Shown here piece by piece: positions 1-11,624 of a stretch of 32,510 nt of DNA. The stretch lies in NCBI GenBank assembly GCA_902632605.1, contig CACPDB010000004.1:1-32510 (forward strand), in the 5' to 3' direction. Below the pieces are notes generated by a model, which saw nothing but the letters and a program-made list of their open reading frames with translations, made no database searches and was not told where the DNA came from. Every line of letters starts with the position of its first letter. The first letter of the stretch is position 1. Made by a program: the position numbers and the translations under genes. Origin of the DNA: an uncultured SAR86 cluster bacterium. GTDB lineage: Bacteria > Pseudomonadota > Gammaproteobacteria > Magnimaribacterales > AG-339-G14.

Positions 1-946
1 AATAGTGTTTGTATAGATGATTCCTCTCACTTGGATTAGCAAATAAAATAAAATAAAAATTTGTGTTGAAATCATCAAGCTTTGAAAGATTTAATTTTTC
101 AAAAAGACTATGAATCTTATTGATATTCTTATTTATTTTCTCAACATGATTATTCAGTTCCTTAATATTTTCCATGGTATGAGTAATTATAGTTCGAGAA
201 ATATTTGTTAAATGTTTTGTGTTTATTATTTTCTTTAAGTGGGTAGAATTTGAACTGTTGGTTATAGAAAAACCAATTCTTGAACCAGCCAAAGAAAAAG
301 CTTTTGAAAAACTTCGAGTAATAATTAAATTTGAGTATTTTCTCACCAACGAAGCGCTCGATAAATTGAGATTAAAATCTACATAAGCTTCATCGATTAT
401 AAAAAAAGATTTTTTATATTTTTTGATTAAAATTTCGATTTGTTCTTTAGATAAAATATTCCCAGTAGGACTGTGCGGATTGATTAAATAAAAAAAATCA
501 GGAATTGATTTAAGACTCAAAAGTTTTTCAAATAAAAAATTATAGTTAGATATAGTTCTGTCGTTTAAAGATATGGTTTTTATCTTAAATCCAAGACTTT
601 GTGCAGTAACTTTAAAATTAGAATAGCTTGGATCTAGAAGCAGTAAAGAAGAATTGCTTTTGCCAAATGCTTTTAAGATGTATTCATGGGCAATATCAGA
701 ACCTGGGTATAAATCGATAGAGCATTTATGTTTTACATATTTACCCAATAAGCTTATTTCGTTGGAGTTATTCAACTCTGGATATCTATTTAATGCTTTA
801 GGGTTTAAATGAGGAGCTAATTTAGGAGTAAGTCCCTTCCAAATTAAATCTGATTCATTCCAATCAAGAAATAAATCTATCTCTTTGAAAGACATTCTAT
901 CTGAGGGCTTGTAAGGTTTTACGTTATCAACGTACTTATTTTTCAT
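1..946 (-). CDS. HisC-like PLP aminotransferase, 3' end cut by window edge
   Basis: Reading the minus strand from an ATG at 946 gives an uninterrupted frame to the window edge (about 315 residues, C-terminus missing). It shows a fold-type I aminotransferase of the histidinol-phosphate aminotransferase family: LDWNES near the N-terminus, PGSD in the cofactor-binding loop, NPHSPTGN, IDEAYVDF and the lysine motif SFSKAFSLAGSRIGF, whose lysine would hold pyridoxal phosphate. The LDWNES start resembles HisC-like enzymes encoded in surface-polysaccharide loci, so the substrate may not be histidinol phosphate. No his gene is nearby. It starts 33 bases after the stop of the acyl-CoA synthetase, so the two are probably cotranscribed. 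Family sure, substrate unknown. Confidence 0.85.
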   Translation of the reverse strand, partial: MKNKYVDNVKPYKPSDRMSFKEIDLFLDWNESDLIWKGLTPKLAPHLNPKALNRYPELNNSNEISLLGKYVKHKCSIDLYPGSDIAHEYILKAFGKSNSSLLLLDPSYSNFKVTAQSLGFKIKTISLNDRTISNYNFLFEKLLSLKSIPDFFYLINPHSPTGNILSKEQIEILIKKYKKSFFIIDEAYVDFNLNLSSASLVRKYSNLIITRSFSKAFSLAGSRIGFSITNSSNSTHLKKIINTKHLTNISRTIITHTMENIKELNNHVEKINKNINKIHSLFEKLNLSKLDDFNTNFYFILFANPSERNHLYKHY

Positions 947-979
947 TGCCTCGATTTCTAAGTTTTAGAATTTTATTTA

Positions 980-2545
980 TTAGTTTCCAGAGACTTTTCG
1001 ATCTATACCTTCCCAATAAGGGTCTCGCAATTCTCTCCTAAGAATTTTCCCTGAAGGATTTCGAGGCAGTTCATTAATGAATTCGATGGATTTTGGACAT
1101 TTGTAAGCTGCAATTTGTGTTCTGGAATAACTTATGATTTCATCTTCTGAAAGAGAGGATTCGGCTGCTATTACGACGAAGCCTTTTACAGATTCACCCC
1201 ATTTATCATCTGGAATTCCAACAACAGCAGCGTCTAGAATCTCGTCATTACTCATCAGAGCATTTTCCACTTCAGCTGGATAAATATTTTCACCTCCAGA
1301 TACAATCATGTCTTTTACCCTGTCGTGAATAAATAAATATCCTTCATCATCAAAAAAGCCAGCATCTCCAGAATAAAACCAACCATCCACAATTGACTCT
1401 TTAGTAGCATCTGGCTTATTCCAATAACCTTTCATGTTTAAATCCGACTTAGAGATTACCTCACCAATCTCCCCTGTTTTTAGATCCTTCCCATCTTCAT
1501 CTACTACTTTTAGTTCTACACCTTTAAGAGCTTTACCACAGGACCTTAATTTTCCTTTTTCTGGATTGTGATCTTCAGGCATCATGATTGTTATTGCTCC
1601 TGTAGTTTCTGTTAGACCGTAAACTTGAAACAAATCACACTGCATGATTTCTTTGGCTTTTAAAATGGTGTCATCTGCAATTGGCGATGCGCCGTAAAGA
1701 ACAAAATTTAAAGAAGAAAAGTCTGTTGTGGCAGCATTAGGATGACTAATCAAAAATAAAATTACTGCAGGTACAAATAAAGAAGATCTAATCTTTTCTG
1801 ACTCAATAAGTTCTAAGATTAATCCGGGATCAATGTCAGCAATGATTATATTTCGGCAGCCAAAAATATAACCCCAAATTCCCCAATTTGTTCCTGCAAC
1901 ATGATAGCCAGGCATACAAACTAAATTGGTACTACCCTCTTCAAAAGGAATGATTCCATTTACAGATTCATTCGCAGCAGCAAAGTTTCTATTCGTCAGT
2001 TGTACACCTTTCGGATGACCCGTAGTCCCTGATGTATACAGTTGTAAAATGTCATCATCATCGGATGATTTGAGACTAGTAGCAGAGGACTCTTGTGAAT
2101 CTCGCCAACTTATAAAGTCTTGAAAGTTTTCATGATTTCCATCTATTGCTATGACTTTCTTTATTTTCGGAAGTTCAGCTAATATTTGATCGATAATTGG
2201 ATAAAATTCTTCACCAACAAAAAGTACTTCACTTTCTGAATCATTTAAAACATAACTTACTTCTGGAGGCGCTAGTCTCCAATTGACTCCAACGGCAACA
2301 GTATTTGATTTCAATGTACCAATTATGCATTCAAAAAAATAATCAGAATTTTTTCCATAATATGCAATCCTTGTATCAGGTTTGCAGCCAAGATTAATTA
2401 GGCCATTAGCAATTTGATTTGAATAAATATTTAGATCTTTATAGGTAGTCTCTCGGTCCAAAAATTTATGAGCAACTGAATCAGGCGTCTTAGCAAATCG
2501 CCACGCAAAAAGTTCTTGTAATGTTTTATTTTCAGGTATCTTCAT
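980..2545 (-). CDS. Acyl-CoA synthetase (AMP-binding, ANL superfamily)
   Basis: A 521-residue ATP-dependent acid-CoA ligase. It would activate a carboxylic acid through an acyl-adenylate and pass it to CoA in the cytoplasm. Visible motifs are the P-loop-like YTSGTTGHPKG (residues 170-180), YGLTETTG, the hinge region YSGDAGFFDDEGYLFIHDR, GGENIYPAEVE and the C-terminal PRNPSGKILRREL with the catalytic lysine. Length and motif order fit medium/long-chain fatty acyl-CoA ligases of the FadD/MenE type; the chain length cannot be read from sequence. It heads a minus-strand pair with the aminotransferase. The 156-base gap upstream separates it from divergent small membrane-protein genes and must hold both promoters. 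Confidence 0.93.
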   Translation of the reverse strand: MKIPENKTLQELFAWRFAKTPDSVAHKFLDRETTYKDLNIYSNQIANGLINLGCKPDTRIAYYGKNSDYFFECIIGTLKSNTVAVGVNWRLAPPEVSYVLNDSESEVLFVGEEFYPIIDQILAELPKIKKVIAIDGNHENFQDFISWRDSQESSATSLKSSDDDDILQLYTSGTTGHPKGVQLTNRNFAAANESVNGIIPFEEGSTNLVCMPGYHVAGTNWGIWGYIFGCRNIIIADIDPGLILELIESEKIRSSLFVPAVILFLISHPNAATTDFSSLNFVLYGASPIADDTILKAKEIMQCDLFQVYGLTETTGAITIMMPEDHNPEKGKLRSCGKALKGVELKVVDEDGKDLKTGEIGEVISKSDLNMKGYWNKPDATKESIVDGWFYSGDAGFFDDEGYLFIHDRVKDMIVSGGENIYPAEVENALMSNDEILDAAVVGIPDDKWGESVKGFVVIAAESSLSEDEIISYSRTQIAAYKCPKSIEFINELPRNPSGKILRRELRDPYWEGIDRKVSGN

Positions 2546-2701
2546 TTTTACTTGTAATATTTTATTTTTTATTTAGATTCAAAATCTTGAGTTTGACAGT
2601 TATTGGCTTAAATAGTAGCTAAATTATTATAAAAATTGAAGGACCTATTTCCCTATGGTTTTATTAGTTAGCTAAATCACATATATATGGGGAGGTACCT
2701 T

Positions 2702-2923
2702 ATGGATAAAGCGTTCGATATGATTAGAGACTTGGTTTCTGGTTTAACTGGAATCTTAGTTGGTGTAATCGGTCTAGGTGTTGTTGCCGGTATTGTTTTT
2801 GATAACAATGCTTGGTTTTTCGGCGGAGTTCTTGGCAATCTTTTAGGGGTCATCCAACAGTTGGGTGACGCAGGGATTGTCGGTCTTTTGGCTGCTGCAC
2901 TGCTTTATAAATTACTTAAGTAA
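2702..2923 (+). CDS. Small two-helix membrane protein, paralogue A
   Basis: A 73-residue hydrophobic protein of no family I recognise. An upstream ATG at 2687 is in frame, but the ATG at 2702 lies six bases after a strong GGGGAGGT ribosome site, so I take 2702. A short amphipathic start (MDKAFDMIRDL) is followed by two likely membrane helices, about residues 14-34 and 55-72, joined by a segment with FGGVLGNLLGVIQQLGD. Glycine is abundant. Codons are less A+T-rich than those of its neighbours, which hints at strong expression. It is a tandem paralogue of the next gene (shared FG-VL-N spacing, GD/GE-G-LAL near the second helix, terminal LKK/LLK). TTGACA at 2593-2598 could be a -35 box, but I see no good -10 at the right spacing. 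Confidence 0.75.
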   Translation: MDKAFDMIRDLVSGLTGILVGVIGLGVVAGIVFDNNAWFFGGVLGNLLGVIQQLGDAGIVGLLAAALLYKLLK

Positions 2924-2933
2924 TTTTAGCTTT

Positions 2934-2957
2934 GAGCCGGAGTTCCTACTCCGGCTC
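2934..2957 (+). other. Perfect 10-bp hairpin between the small membrane paralogues
   Basis: GAGCCGGAGT at 2934-2943 pairs completely with ACTCCGGCTC at 2948-2957 around a TCCT loop, a strikingly G+C-rich element in A+T-rich DNA. It begins 10 bases after the stop of paralogue A. It is followed by A-rich, not T-rich, sequence, so it is not a standard intrinsic terminator on either strand. It could protect the 3' end of the first message or set the expression ratio of the two genes. Confidence 0.7.
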
Positions 2958-2968
2958 TACTGAAAAAA

Positions 2969-3196
2969 ATGGAAATATTTAAATTTAAAAAAATAAGAAA
3001 ATTTCTTTACAAGTCTACTGAAGTTCTTGGTTTGTTCATTGCTATTTCGCTTTTAATTGGCTTAATTTTTGGTCCTGAAACTCCGGTTTTTGGAAATGTT
3101 CTGAACAACTTTTCAGAAGTAATGAATTTATTTGGAGAAAATGGTTTGTTAGCTCTTGTATCCTTAATAATTATCTTTGCTATTTTAAAGAAATAA
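2969..3196 (+). CDS. Small two-helix membrane protein, paralogue B
   Basis: A 75-residue protein with a basic N-terminus (MEIFKFKKIRKFLYK) and two hydrophobic stretches, about residues 17-34 and 55-73. The pattern FGNVLNNFSEVMNLFGENG matches FGGVLGNLLGVIQQLGDAG in the preceding gene, so the two arose by tandem duplication and have diverged. No clear ribosome site precedes the ATG, and the perfect hairpin lies just upstream, so it may be made at a lower level or by translation from a readthrough message. Unlike paralogue A it has ordinary A+T-rich codons. Function unknown; tandem small membrane pairs may act as hetero-oligomers, but that is speculation. Confidence 0.7.
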   Translation: MEIFKFKKIRKFLYKSTEVLGLFIAISLLIGLIFGPETPVFGNVLNNFSEVMNLFGENGLLALVSLIIIFAILKK

Positions 3197-3212
3197 AAAA
3201 ATCAGGCATTCT

Positions 3213-3584
3213 TTAGGAATGTCTTTCTTCAAGGTCTTTCTTTATATCCTCATGGTCTCCTACCATGATGTGATTCTTACTTTTTACTAAATATCTATCT
3301 AAAAGAGGAATAAAAAATAAGGGTACTATTCCTCCAATGACAATTCCAAAAGTCATGGGTCTTATGGTTGGGTCAATAAAAGCTGCAATTAAATCTGCTA
3401 TTACATGAGCAAGAGCAGCGCCAATGATGCCTGCGATATATCCATTAGAAGCTATCTTAAGGAATCGATTAATGCTCCAACCTGAGTAATATCCTATAAG
3501 AATAAGAAAAACATGGACAAAACCAAAAGTAAATCCTCTTAAGGAAGCGTTTTCAATACCAAGAAGCAGTATTAAATCTTCCAT
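3213..3584 (-). CDS. Small integral membrane protein, unknown function
   Basis: A 123-residue protein with three to four hydrophobic segments (about residues 3-33, 45-70 and 77-95) and a charged cytoplasmic-type tail (HEDIKKDLEERHS). Histidines and acidic residues sit inside or at the edge of helices (GFVHVF, AHVIADLIAAFID), which could bind ions, but I recognise no family. It begins 11 bases after the sohB stop and is the last gene of the ftsK-lolA-serS-sohB run. It faces paralogue B, with only 16 bases between the two stops. Confidence 0.65.
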   Translation of the reverse strand: MEDLILLLGIENASLRGFTFGFVHVFLILIGYYSGWSINRFLKIASNGYIAGIIGAALAHVIADLIAAFIDPTIRPMTFGIVIGGIVPLFFIPLLDRYLVKSKNHIMVGDHEDIKKDLEERHS

Positions 3585-3595
3585 CTTTTAGGCAT

Positions 3596-4612
3596 CTATC
3601 TATATTTATTTTTATCAAAAAAAGTTTCTAAGGATGATACTAATTTAGTAACAGTTGAAGTGATAAAAAAGCTCAATTTATCCTGAAAGTTTTGTCTTGT
3701 TATAAAAGATATTTCAAAGATCTCATGTTTCTTTGATAAGTTCAGTAAATACTCATCACTGGTGGAGATTTCGTCGACCAAGCCAACTTCAAGAGCTTTT
3801 ATACCCTCCCATGTTTCACCAGTTGCAATTTTTTTCATATCTAACGAGGGTCTAAATTTTTTAATATGATCTTTAAAGAGAACATGTATGTCCTCTAGAT
3901 GTTCTTTGAACTTTTTTCTGCCTGCCGGCGTGGTTTCTCCAAACATTGTTATGGTACGTTTGTACTCACCTGCTGTATGAAGCTCATAATCTACATTGTT
4001 CTTTTTGAGTACCTTATGAAAATTTGGAATGGCTGCAACTACACCTATTGATCCAATAATGGCAAAAGGTGAAGAAACAATTTTATTACAAACACATGCC
4101 ATCATATATCCTCCAGAGGCAGCAACTTTGTCAACACAAGCCGTTACTTTAATACCTGCATCTCTCAGTCTTTGTAATTGAGCAGCACACAAACCATAGC
4201 CGATGACAGTACCGCCTGGGCTTTCTAAACGCAAAACAAGCTCTTGGCATTTGGTTTCGCTTTTTAATATTGCTGTTATCTCTTCTTTAAGATTCTCCAC
4301 GCTTGAAGCTTCAATATCACCATTGAAATTCAAAACAAAAACAGGTTTTGGAATGGATTTATTTTTTTTAGCTTTTAAATTTTTTTTCTTTTCTTTAAGA
4401 AGTTTTTTTCTTTCGTTTTTATTTAATGTTAAAGATTTTACTGCGCTAGCCATATTATCTAGCTTGTCAGATAAATTTGTAATTTTTAATGTGCCAGACG
4501 ACGAAGTATCTTTACCTTTTGAAGAAAACAAAATAAGGAAAGGTATTGCGACGATAATTATAAGAGAGATAGTTTTGAGTAAAAAAGACCCATAATCAAT
4601 TAAAAATTCCAT
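3596..4612 (-). CDS. sohB: SohB-type inner-membrane signal peptide peptidase (S49)
   Basis: A 338-residue S49 serine protease with an N-terminal membrane helix (about residues 11-30), a lysine-rich linker (about 65-88) and a ClpP-like catalytic domain. The likely dyad is Ser166 in AASGGYMMAC and Lys218 in GEYKRTIT; LRLESPGGTVIGYG and SPFAIIGSIGVVA are typical of the SohB branch. The family cleaves leftover signal peptides or membrane proteins, with the catalytic domain on the periplasmic side. Length matches E. coli SohB (about 350 residues). It lies 31 bases downstream of serS, with no terminator seen between them, so it is probably part of the same transcript. Confidence 0.93.
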   Translation of the reverse strand: MEFLIDYGSFLLKTISLIIIVAIPFLILFSSKGKDTSSSGTLKITNLSDKLDNMASAVKSLTLNKNERKKLLKEKKKNLKAKKNKSIPKPVFVLNFNGDIEASSVENLKEEITAILKSETKCQELVLRLESPGGTVIGYGLCAAQLQRLRDAGIKVTACVDKVAASGGYMMACVCNKIVSSPFAIIGSIGVVAAIPNFHKVLKKNNVDYELHTAGEYKRTITMFGETTPAGRKKFKEHLEDIHVLFKDHIKKFRPSLDMKKIATGETWEGIKALEVGLVDEISTSDEYLLNLSKKHEIFEISFITRQNFQDKLSFFITSTVTKLVSSLETFFDKNKYR

Positions 4613-4643
4613 AAGGCGAAAGAGTTTATCAGGAAAAATATAA

Positions 4644-5912
4644 TTATCTAGATAGATTCAATTCTTTTGTTCCACCCATATAATCAACCAACACATCTGG
4701 GATGATAACTGAACCTTGCTCTGTTTGATTATTTTCCAAAATAGCTGCCAAGGTTCTACCGATAGCGAGTCCTGAACCATTTATGGTATGGCAAAGAATA
4801 TTTTCTTTGGATTGCTTAATTCTAATTTTCATCCTTCTGCTTTGAAAATCTCTAAAATTTGAACAAGATGAAATTTCTCTATATGTTTTTTGACTTGGAA
4901 ACCAGACTTCTAGGTCAAAAGTTTTTGAGGAAGCAAACCCCGTGTCGCCACTGCACAAAATGATTTTTCGGTAAGGTAAATTTAAGTTATTCAAAATACC
5001 TTCAGCGTCTTTAGTTAATTTTTCAAGTTCAGCTTCAGAATCTTCTGGGTGAACAAATTTAACTAGTTCAACCTTATCAAATTGATGCTGACGGATTATT
5101 CCTTTTGTATCTTTTCCATAACTACCTGCTTCGCTTCTAAAACATGGAGTATGTGCCACGTAACTGATTGGTAATTCTTCTGAATTTAAAATTTTATTTC
5201 TATAAATATTTGAAACAGGTACTTCGGCGGTTGGTATTAGATACATCTCCTCATCAGAAACTTTGAATAAATCCTCTTCAAATTTTGGCAGCTGTCCTGT
5301 TCCTTCTAATGATTTTTTATTAACAAGATATGGAACATAGATTTCTTCGTATCCATTTTTTACATGAGTATCTAACATATATTGAGATAATGCCCGGTGT
5401 AATTTAGCCATTTCTTTTCTCAATACAACAAACCTAGATTTTGCTATGGTTACCGATTCTTCAAAATTAATTCCGTTAGAAAGTTCTCCTATTTCCTGAT
5501 GGTCTTTAATTTTGAAAGAAAAATCCGGAATGATTCCTTTCTCATAGATAATTTTATTGTTTTCTTCAGATTTTCCTTCAGGAACATCTTCAGACAGAAG
5601 ATTAGGCAATCCCAATAAAAATGTATTTAGGTCCTCTAGAGCTGTGTCAAGTTTTATCTTGATTTCTTTTAAATCAGTCGATACTTTCTTTGCATCTTTA
5701 AGCTTTTGATCCTTTGTTGATTTATTTTTCTCTTGAGCAACCTCTTTAGCAAGAATGTTAGATTTTTCTTGAAGCGATTCTGTATCTACTTGCAGTTTTT
5801 TTCTTTTTAAATCTAGTTTTTCAAAAGTATTGACATCAAAATCAAAACCTCTTTTTTGAAGGTTAATTTGTATTTCTTTTGAGTTATTTCTTAAGAGGTT
5901 GATATCGAGCAT
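4644..5912 (-). CDS. serS: Seryl-tRNA synthetase
   Basis: Class II aminoacyl-tRNA synthetase that charges tRNA-Ser. I place the start at the ATG at 5912 because MLDINLLRNN is the usual SerS N-terminus; an in-frame ATG 14 codons further up lies inside lolA. The 422-residue product has the long coiled-coil arm (about residues 25-95) that grips the tRNA variable arm, TAEVP (228-232), class II motif 2 with FRSEAGSYGKDTKG (258-271) and motif 3 with GLAIGRTLAAILENNQ (381-396). Its start codon follows the lolA stop with a single base between (TGAaATG), so translation is probably coupled. In E. coli rarA sits between lolA and serS; it is absent here. Confidence 0.96.
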   Translation of the reverse strand: MLDINLLRNNSKEIQINLQKRGFDFDVNTFEKLDLKRKKLQVDTESLQEKSNILAKEVAQEKNKSTKDQKLKDAKKVSTDLKEIKIKLDTALEDLNTFLLGLPNLLSEDVPEGKSEENNKIIYEKGIIPDFSFKIKDHQEIGELSNGINFEESVTIAKSRFVVLRKEMAKLHRALSQYMLDTHVKNGYEEIYVPYLVNKKSLEGTGQLPKFEEDLFKVSDEEMYLIPTAEVPVSNIYRNKILNSEELPISYVAHTPCFRSEAGSYGKDTKGIIRQHQFDKVELVKFVHPEDSEAELEKLTKDAEGILNNLNLPYRKIILCSGDTGFASSKTFDLEVWFPSQKTYREISSCSNFRDFQSRRMKIRIKQSKENILCHTINGSGLAIGRTLAAILENNQTEQGSVIIPDVLVDYMGGTKELNLSR

Positions 5913-5913
5913 T

Positions 5914-6457
5914 TCAGTTGAGAGTAACGAGTGTAGTCGTTTTATTATAGTCAAATATTTTCTTTTCTAGTTCATCATTTAATTTAATATCAAGGAAATT
6001 TATTTGTGTAATAACTCCAAATTGATCTGTATATGAAATTGTTTTTAATTTTTTATTATCACTTATTATTTTTAAATCAGATATAAGTTCAGAGTTTTCA
6101 GAATTTTTTAAAAATGTACAAACCTTCTTTTTTGATTTTAACAATAGTAAAGCAGGAATTTGGGATTCAATATTTTCAAGCTTATATTTGATTGTTTCAT
6201 TGAGTTCGAAATCTGACCGGTAAACATCTAAGTTGTTTACTATCAACTCAGTTTTTGAAGGGTTTGATGTAACTATTTTGAAAAGATTAGGTTTTTTAAA
6301 AAAAACTTGTCCTTGAATATTTGATTTATTTATTCCTTCAAAAGTTTGAATGTAATTTAAAGATATTGTCTTAGTATCTTCACTATAAATATTAAGATTA
6401 TTTAGTTCTGGGCAAGTAAAAATATTAAATGAAAGAAATAATGAAATTAAGAGAAGC

Positions 6458-6468
<11 letters not shown>
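5914..6468 (-). CDS. lolA: Outer-membrane lipoprotein chaperone LolA
   Basis: A 184-residue periplasmic carrier that would take lipoproteins from the LolCDE transporter to the outer membrane. An N-terminal hydrophobic signal (about residues 3-18) is followed by the LolA pattern: an early YIQTFEG segment, GQVFFKKPNLFKI (the conserved G-hhhh-KP-hF motif), and YRSDFELNETIKYKLENI. The overall sequence is divergent, so context supports the call: it overlaps the ftsK stop by 11 bases and abuts serS, the classic gammaproteobacterial order. The cysteine near residue 19 lacks a good lipobox, which agrees with a soluble periplasmic protein. Confidence 0.9.
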
Positions 6469-9785
<3,317 letters not shown>

Positions 9786-9803
9786 TTTTCTATTGATAAC
9801 TCT

Positions 9804-10532
9804 ATGAAATTTCTTAAATTAACAAAAAAAAATAAGATAGCTTATGTATCTTTTATAAGAAATAAATCATTAAATGCTCTTAACAATCAAACTCTTGAAG
9901 AATTGATTCAACTGAACAATCAAATTAAAAAAGATACAAAAATCAAGGTAGTTGTTTATCAGACTACTGGAAATCATTTTTCGGCTGGAGCAGATATTAA
10001 AGAAAAGCAAAAAAAAATTTCAAACCTTGATATGTGGAAAACAAATTTAGGTAAGGAGGCAATCGAATCAATTTTAAGAATTGATCAAATTACGATAGCT
10101 TCTTTAAAGGGTTACTGTTTAGGAGGAGCTGCTTGTATTGCCTCTGCCTGTGATTTTAGACTGGCTTCAGAATCTACTTTGGTTGCATATCCTGAGATTG
10201 ATCTTGGTATGAATTTAAATTGGTTTGGATTGCCATTGCTACTTAGATTAATAGGTCCATCAAAAACTAAAAAAATGGTAATCAGCGGAAATGTAGAAAA
10301 TGCTACTACCCTTTATGATTGGGGTTTTATTGACGAATTATACAAGGAGAAAGAATTAAAAAAGAAAACAGATAATTTTGCTACAAAATATGCTTCAAAA
10401 CCTGCCTTGCCATCTCAGATGATAAAACGAAGTATTAATGTTTTGACCTATCAAAATGATCATTCGGTAATGCATATGGATTACGATCAATTTCTCTTGA
10501 GTAGAGAATTTTCCAAAGAAAACTCTAACTAA
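9804..10532 (+). CDS. Enoyl-CoA hydratase/isomerase (crotonase) family protein
   Basis: A 242-residue crotonase-fold enzyme acting on acyl-CoA. FSAGADIKEK (59-68) contains the usual CoA-binding and first oxyanion region, and GYCLGGAACIASACDFRLAS (103-122) gives the second oxyanion glycine. In rat enoyl-CoA hydratase the first catalytic glutamate lies in GGGCEL; here that position is Cys111 (GGAACI). The second glutamate is kept as Glu131 in YPEIDLG. This suggests isomerase or another activity rather than a standard hydratase, but the exact reaction cannot be assigned. It follows trxB by 18 bases, and its end overlaps the nitronate monooxygenase stop by 8 bases on the other strand. Confidence 0.85.
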   Translation: MKFLKLTKKNKIAYVSFIRNKSLNALNNQTLEELIQLNNQIKKDTKIKVVVYQTTGNHFSAGADIKEKQKKISNLDMWKTNLGKEAIESILRIDQITIASLKGYCLGGAACIASACDFRLASESTLVAYPEIDLGMNLNWFGLPLLLRLIGPSKTKKMVISGNVENATTLYDWGFIDELYKEKELKKKTDNFATKYASKPALPSQMIKRSINVLTYQNDHSVMHMDYDQFLLSREFSKENSN

Positions 10533-11499
10533 TCTTATCCAACCTTTTTTTAGAAGATTGGTACTCTGAAACTAACTTATCGACGGTATCTTTGACTGAA
10601 GTAATTTCTTTTATTGAACCAATACCTTGACCAGACCCCCAGATATCTTTCCAAGCTTTTTTTGAATTATCGCCGGAAAGACCAGAGCTACCGAAGTTCA
10701 TGTCGTTTTTGTCTGCGTGGGGGAGATTATCAGGATCCAACCCAGCATTTACCACACTAGGTTTTAAATAATTACCATGAACACCAGTAAAAGTAGGACT
10801 GTACATGATGTCATTAGCTGCACTGTCTACAAGCATTTGCTTATATCCTGGAGAAGCATTTGCCTCTTTAGTTGCTATAAATCTGGTTCCAATGTAAGCA
10901 TAGTCTGCTCCTAAAGCTTGAGCCGATAGAACTGAAGAACCCTCAGAAATACTTCCAGATAATGCTATAGGACCATCAAAAAATTCTCTAACTTCTCTGA
11001 CTAGAGCAAAGGGGCTTAATGTTCCAGCATGACCTCCTGCTCCCGCACATACGAGAATCAGACCATCTGCACCTTCGTCAACAGCTTTTTTAGCATGCCT
11101 AACGTTTATAACATCATGCATTACAACGCCGCCGTAACTATGAATTGAATCTACAACAAATTTAGGTGCTCTTAAGCTAGTTATGACCATAGGAACCTTA
11201 TGTTTTACACAAACATCAACATCATGCTCGAGTCTATCGTTTGAACTATGGCAGATTTGATTTACAGCAAATGGTGAAACAACCTCATTTGGATTATCTT
11301 TTTTATATTGTTCAAGTTCAGATGAAATTTGTATTATCCATTTTTCTAACTCCTCAGCTGGTCTTGCATTGAGTGCTGGAAAGGAACCAATTACTCCAGC
11401 TTTACATTGTGCTATTACAAGTTTTGGGTATGAAATGATAAAAAGAGGTGCTGCTAGGACAGGGAGTCTAGTATTTTTAAATAATTCAGCAACTGACAT
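10525..11499 (-). CDS. Nitronate monooxygenase (2-nitropropane dioxygenase family)
   Basis: A 324-residue FMN-dependent TIM-barrel enzyme of the NPD family, which oxidises alkyl nitronates such as propionate 3-nitronate. I start at the ATG at 11499, which shares an A with the TAA of the upstream small ORF (TAATG); an in-frame ATG six codons further up lies inside that ORF. Recognisable parts are LPVLAAPLFIISYPKLV at the start, CAGAGGHAGTLSPFALV with the likely catalytic histidine, ALSGSISEGSSVLSAQALGADYAYIGTRF (FMN phosphate-binding) and SGQGIGSIKEI near the end. It is the third gene of a tightly overlapping set with an AcuI-like oxidoreductase, suggesting detoxification or carbon-acid catabolism. 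Confidence 0.9.
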   Translation of the reverse strand: MSVAELFKNTRLPVLAAPLFIISYPKLVIAQCKAGVIGSFPALNARPAEELEKWIIQISSELEQYKKDNPNEVVSPFAVNQICHSSNDRLEHDVDVCVKHKVPMVITSLRAPKFVVDSIHSYGGVVMHDVINVRHAKKAVDEGADGLILVCAGAGGHAGTLSPFALVREVREFFDGPIALSGSISEGSSVLSAQALGADYAYIGTRFIATKEANASPGYKQMLVDSAANDIMYSPTFTGVHGNYLKPSVVNAGLDPDNLPHADKNDMNFGSSGLSGDNSKKAWKDIWGSGQGIGSIKEITSVKDTVDKLVSEYQSSKKRLDKIS

Positions 11500-11624
11500 T
11501 ATTGTGTAGCAACCCAAAAAACTATTATTCCAGTTACAGCCAAAATTATTAAAACAGACATGAATGAGTCTAATCGACTATCTTCATTGGCAATTTTTTC
11601 GTTAAAGTTATTTTCTTCAGTCAT
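11499..11624 (-). CDS. 41-residue single-helix membrane peptide
   Basis: A short gene easily missed. It encodes 41 residues: an acidic, hydrophilic N-terminus (MTEENNFNEKIANEDSRLDS) and one hydrophobic helix (about residues 22-38, MSVLIILAVTGIIVFWV). Its ATG lies within the last codons of the upstream oxidoreductase (8-base overlap, ATGACTGA), and its TAA overlaps the ATG of the nitronate monooxygenase (TAATG). Overlaps at both ends that keep a helix-coding frame are good evidence that it is real and translated by coupling. It belongs to no family I recognise. It may anchor or couple one of the neighbouring enzymes to the membrane. Confidence 0.7.
   Translation of the reverse strand: MTEENNFNEKIANEDSRLDSFMSVLIILAVTGIIVFWVATQ

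Noticed and set aside
2593-2621. TTGACA at 2593-2598 as a full sigma-70 promoter for the small membrane genes
   Set aside because: The hexamer 17 bases downstream (TAGCTA) is a poor -10, and the better TATAAA at 2628 is too far away.
3205-3235. Short inverted repeat CATTC/GAATG between convergent stops as a terminator
   Set aside because: The stem is only five or six weak pairs and the tail is not a clean T run.
4203-4595. Open frame of 130 codons on the plus strand
   Set aside because: It is antisense to sohB, mirrors its lysine-rich linker as a run of phenylalanines, and has no ribosome site.
5913-5954. 14-codon upstream extension of serS
   Set aside because: SerS proteins begin at MLDxNLLR; the extension lies within lolA.
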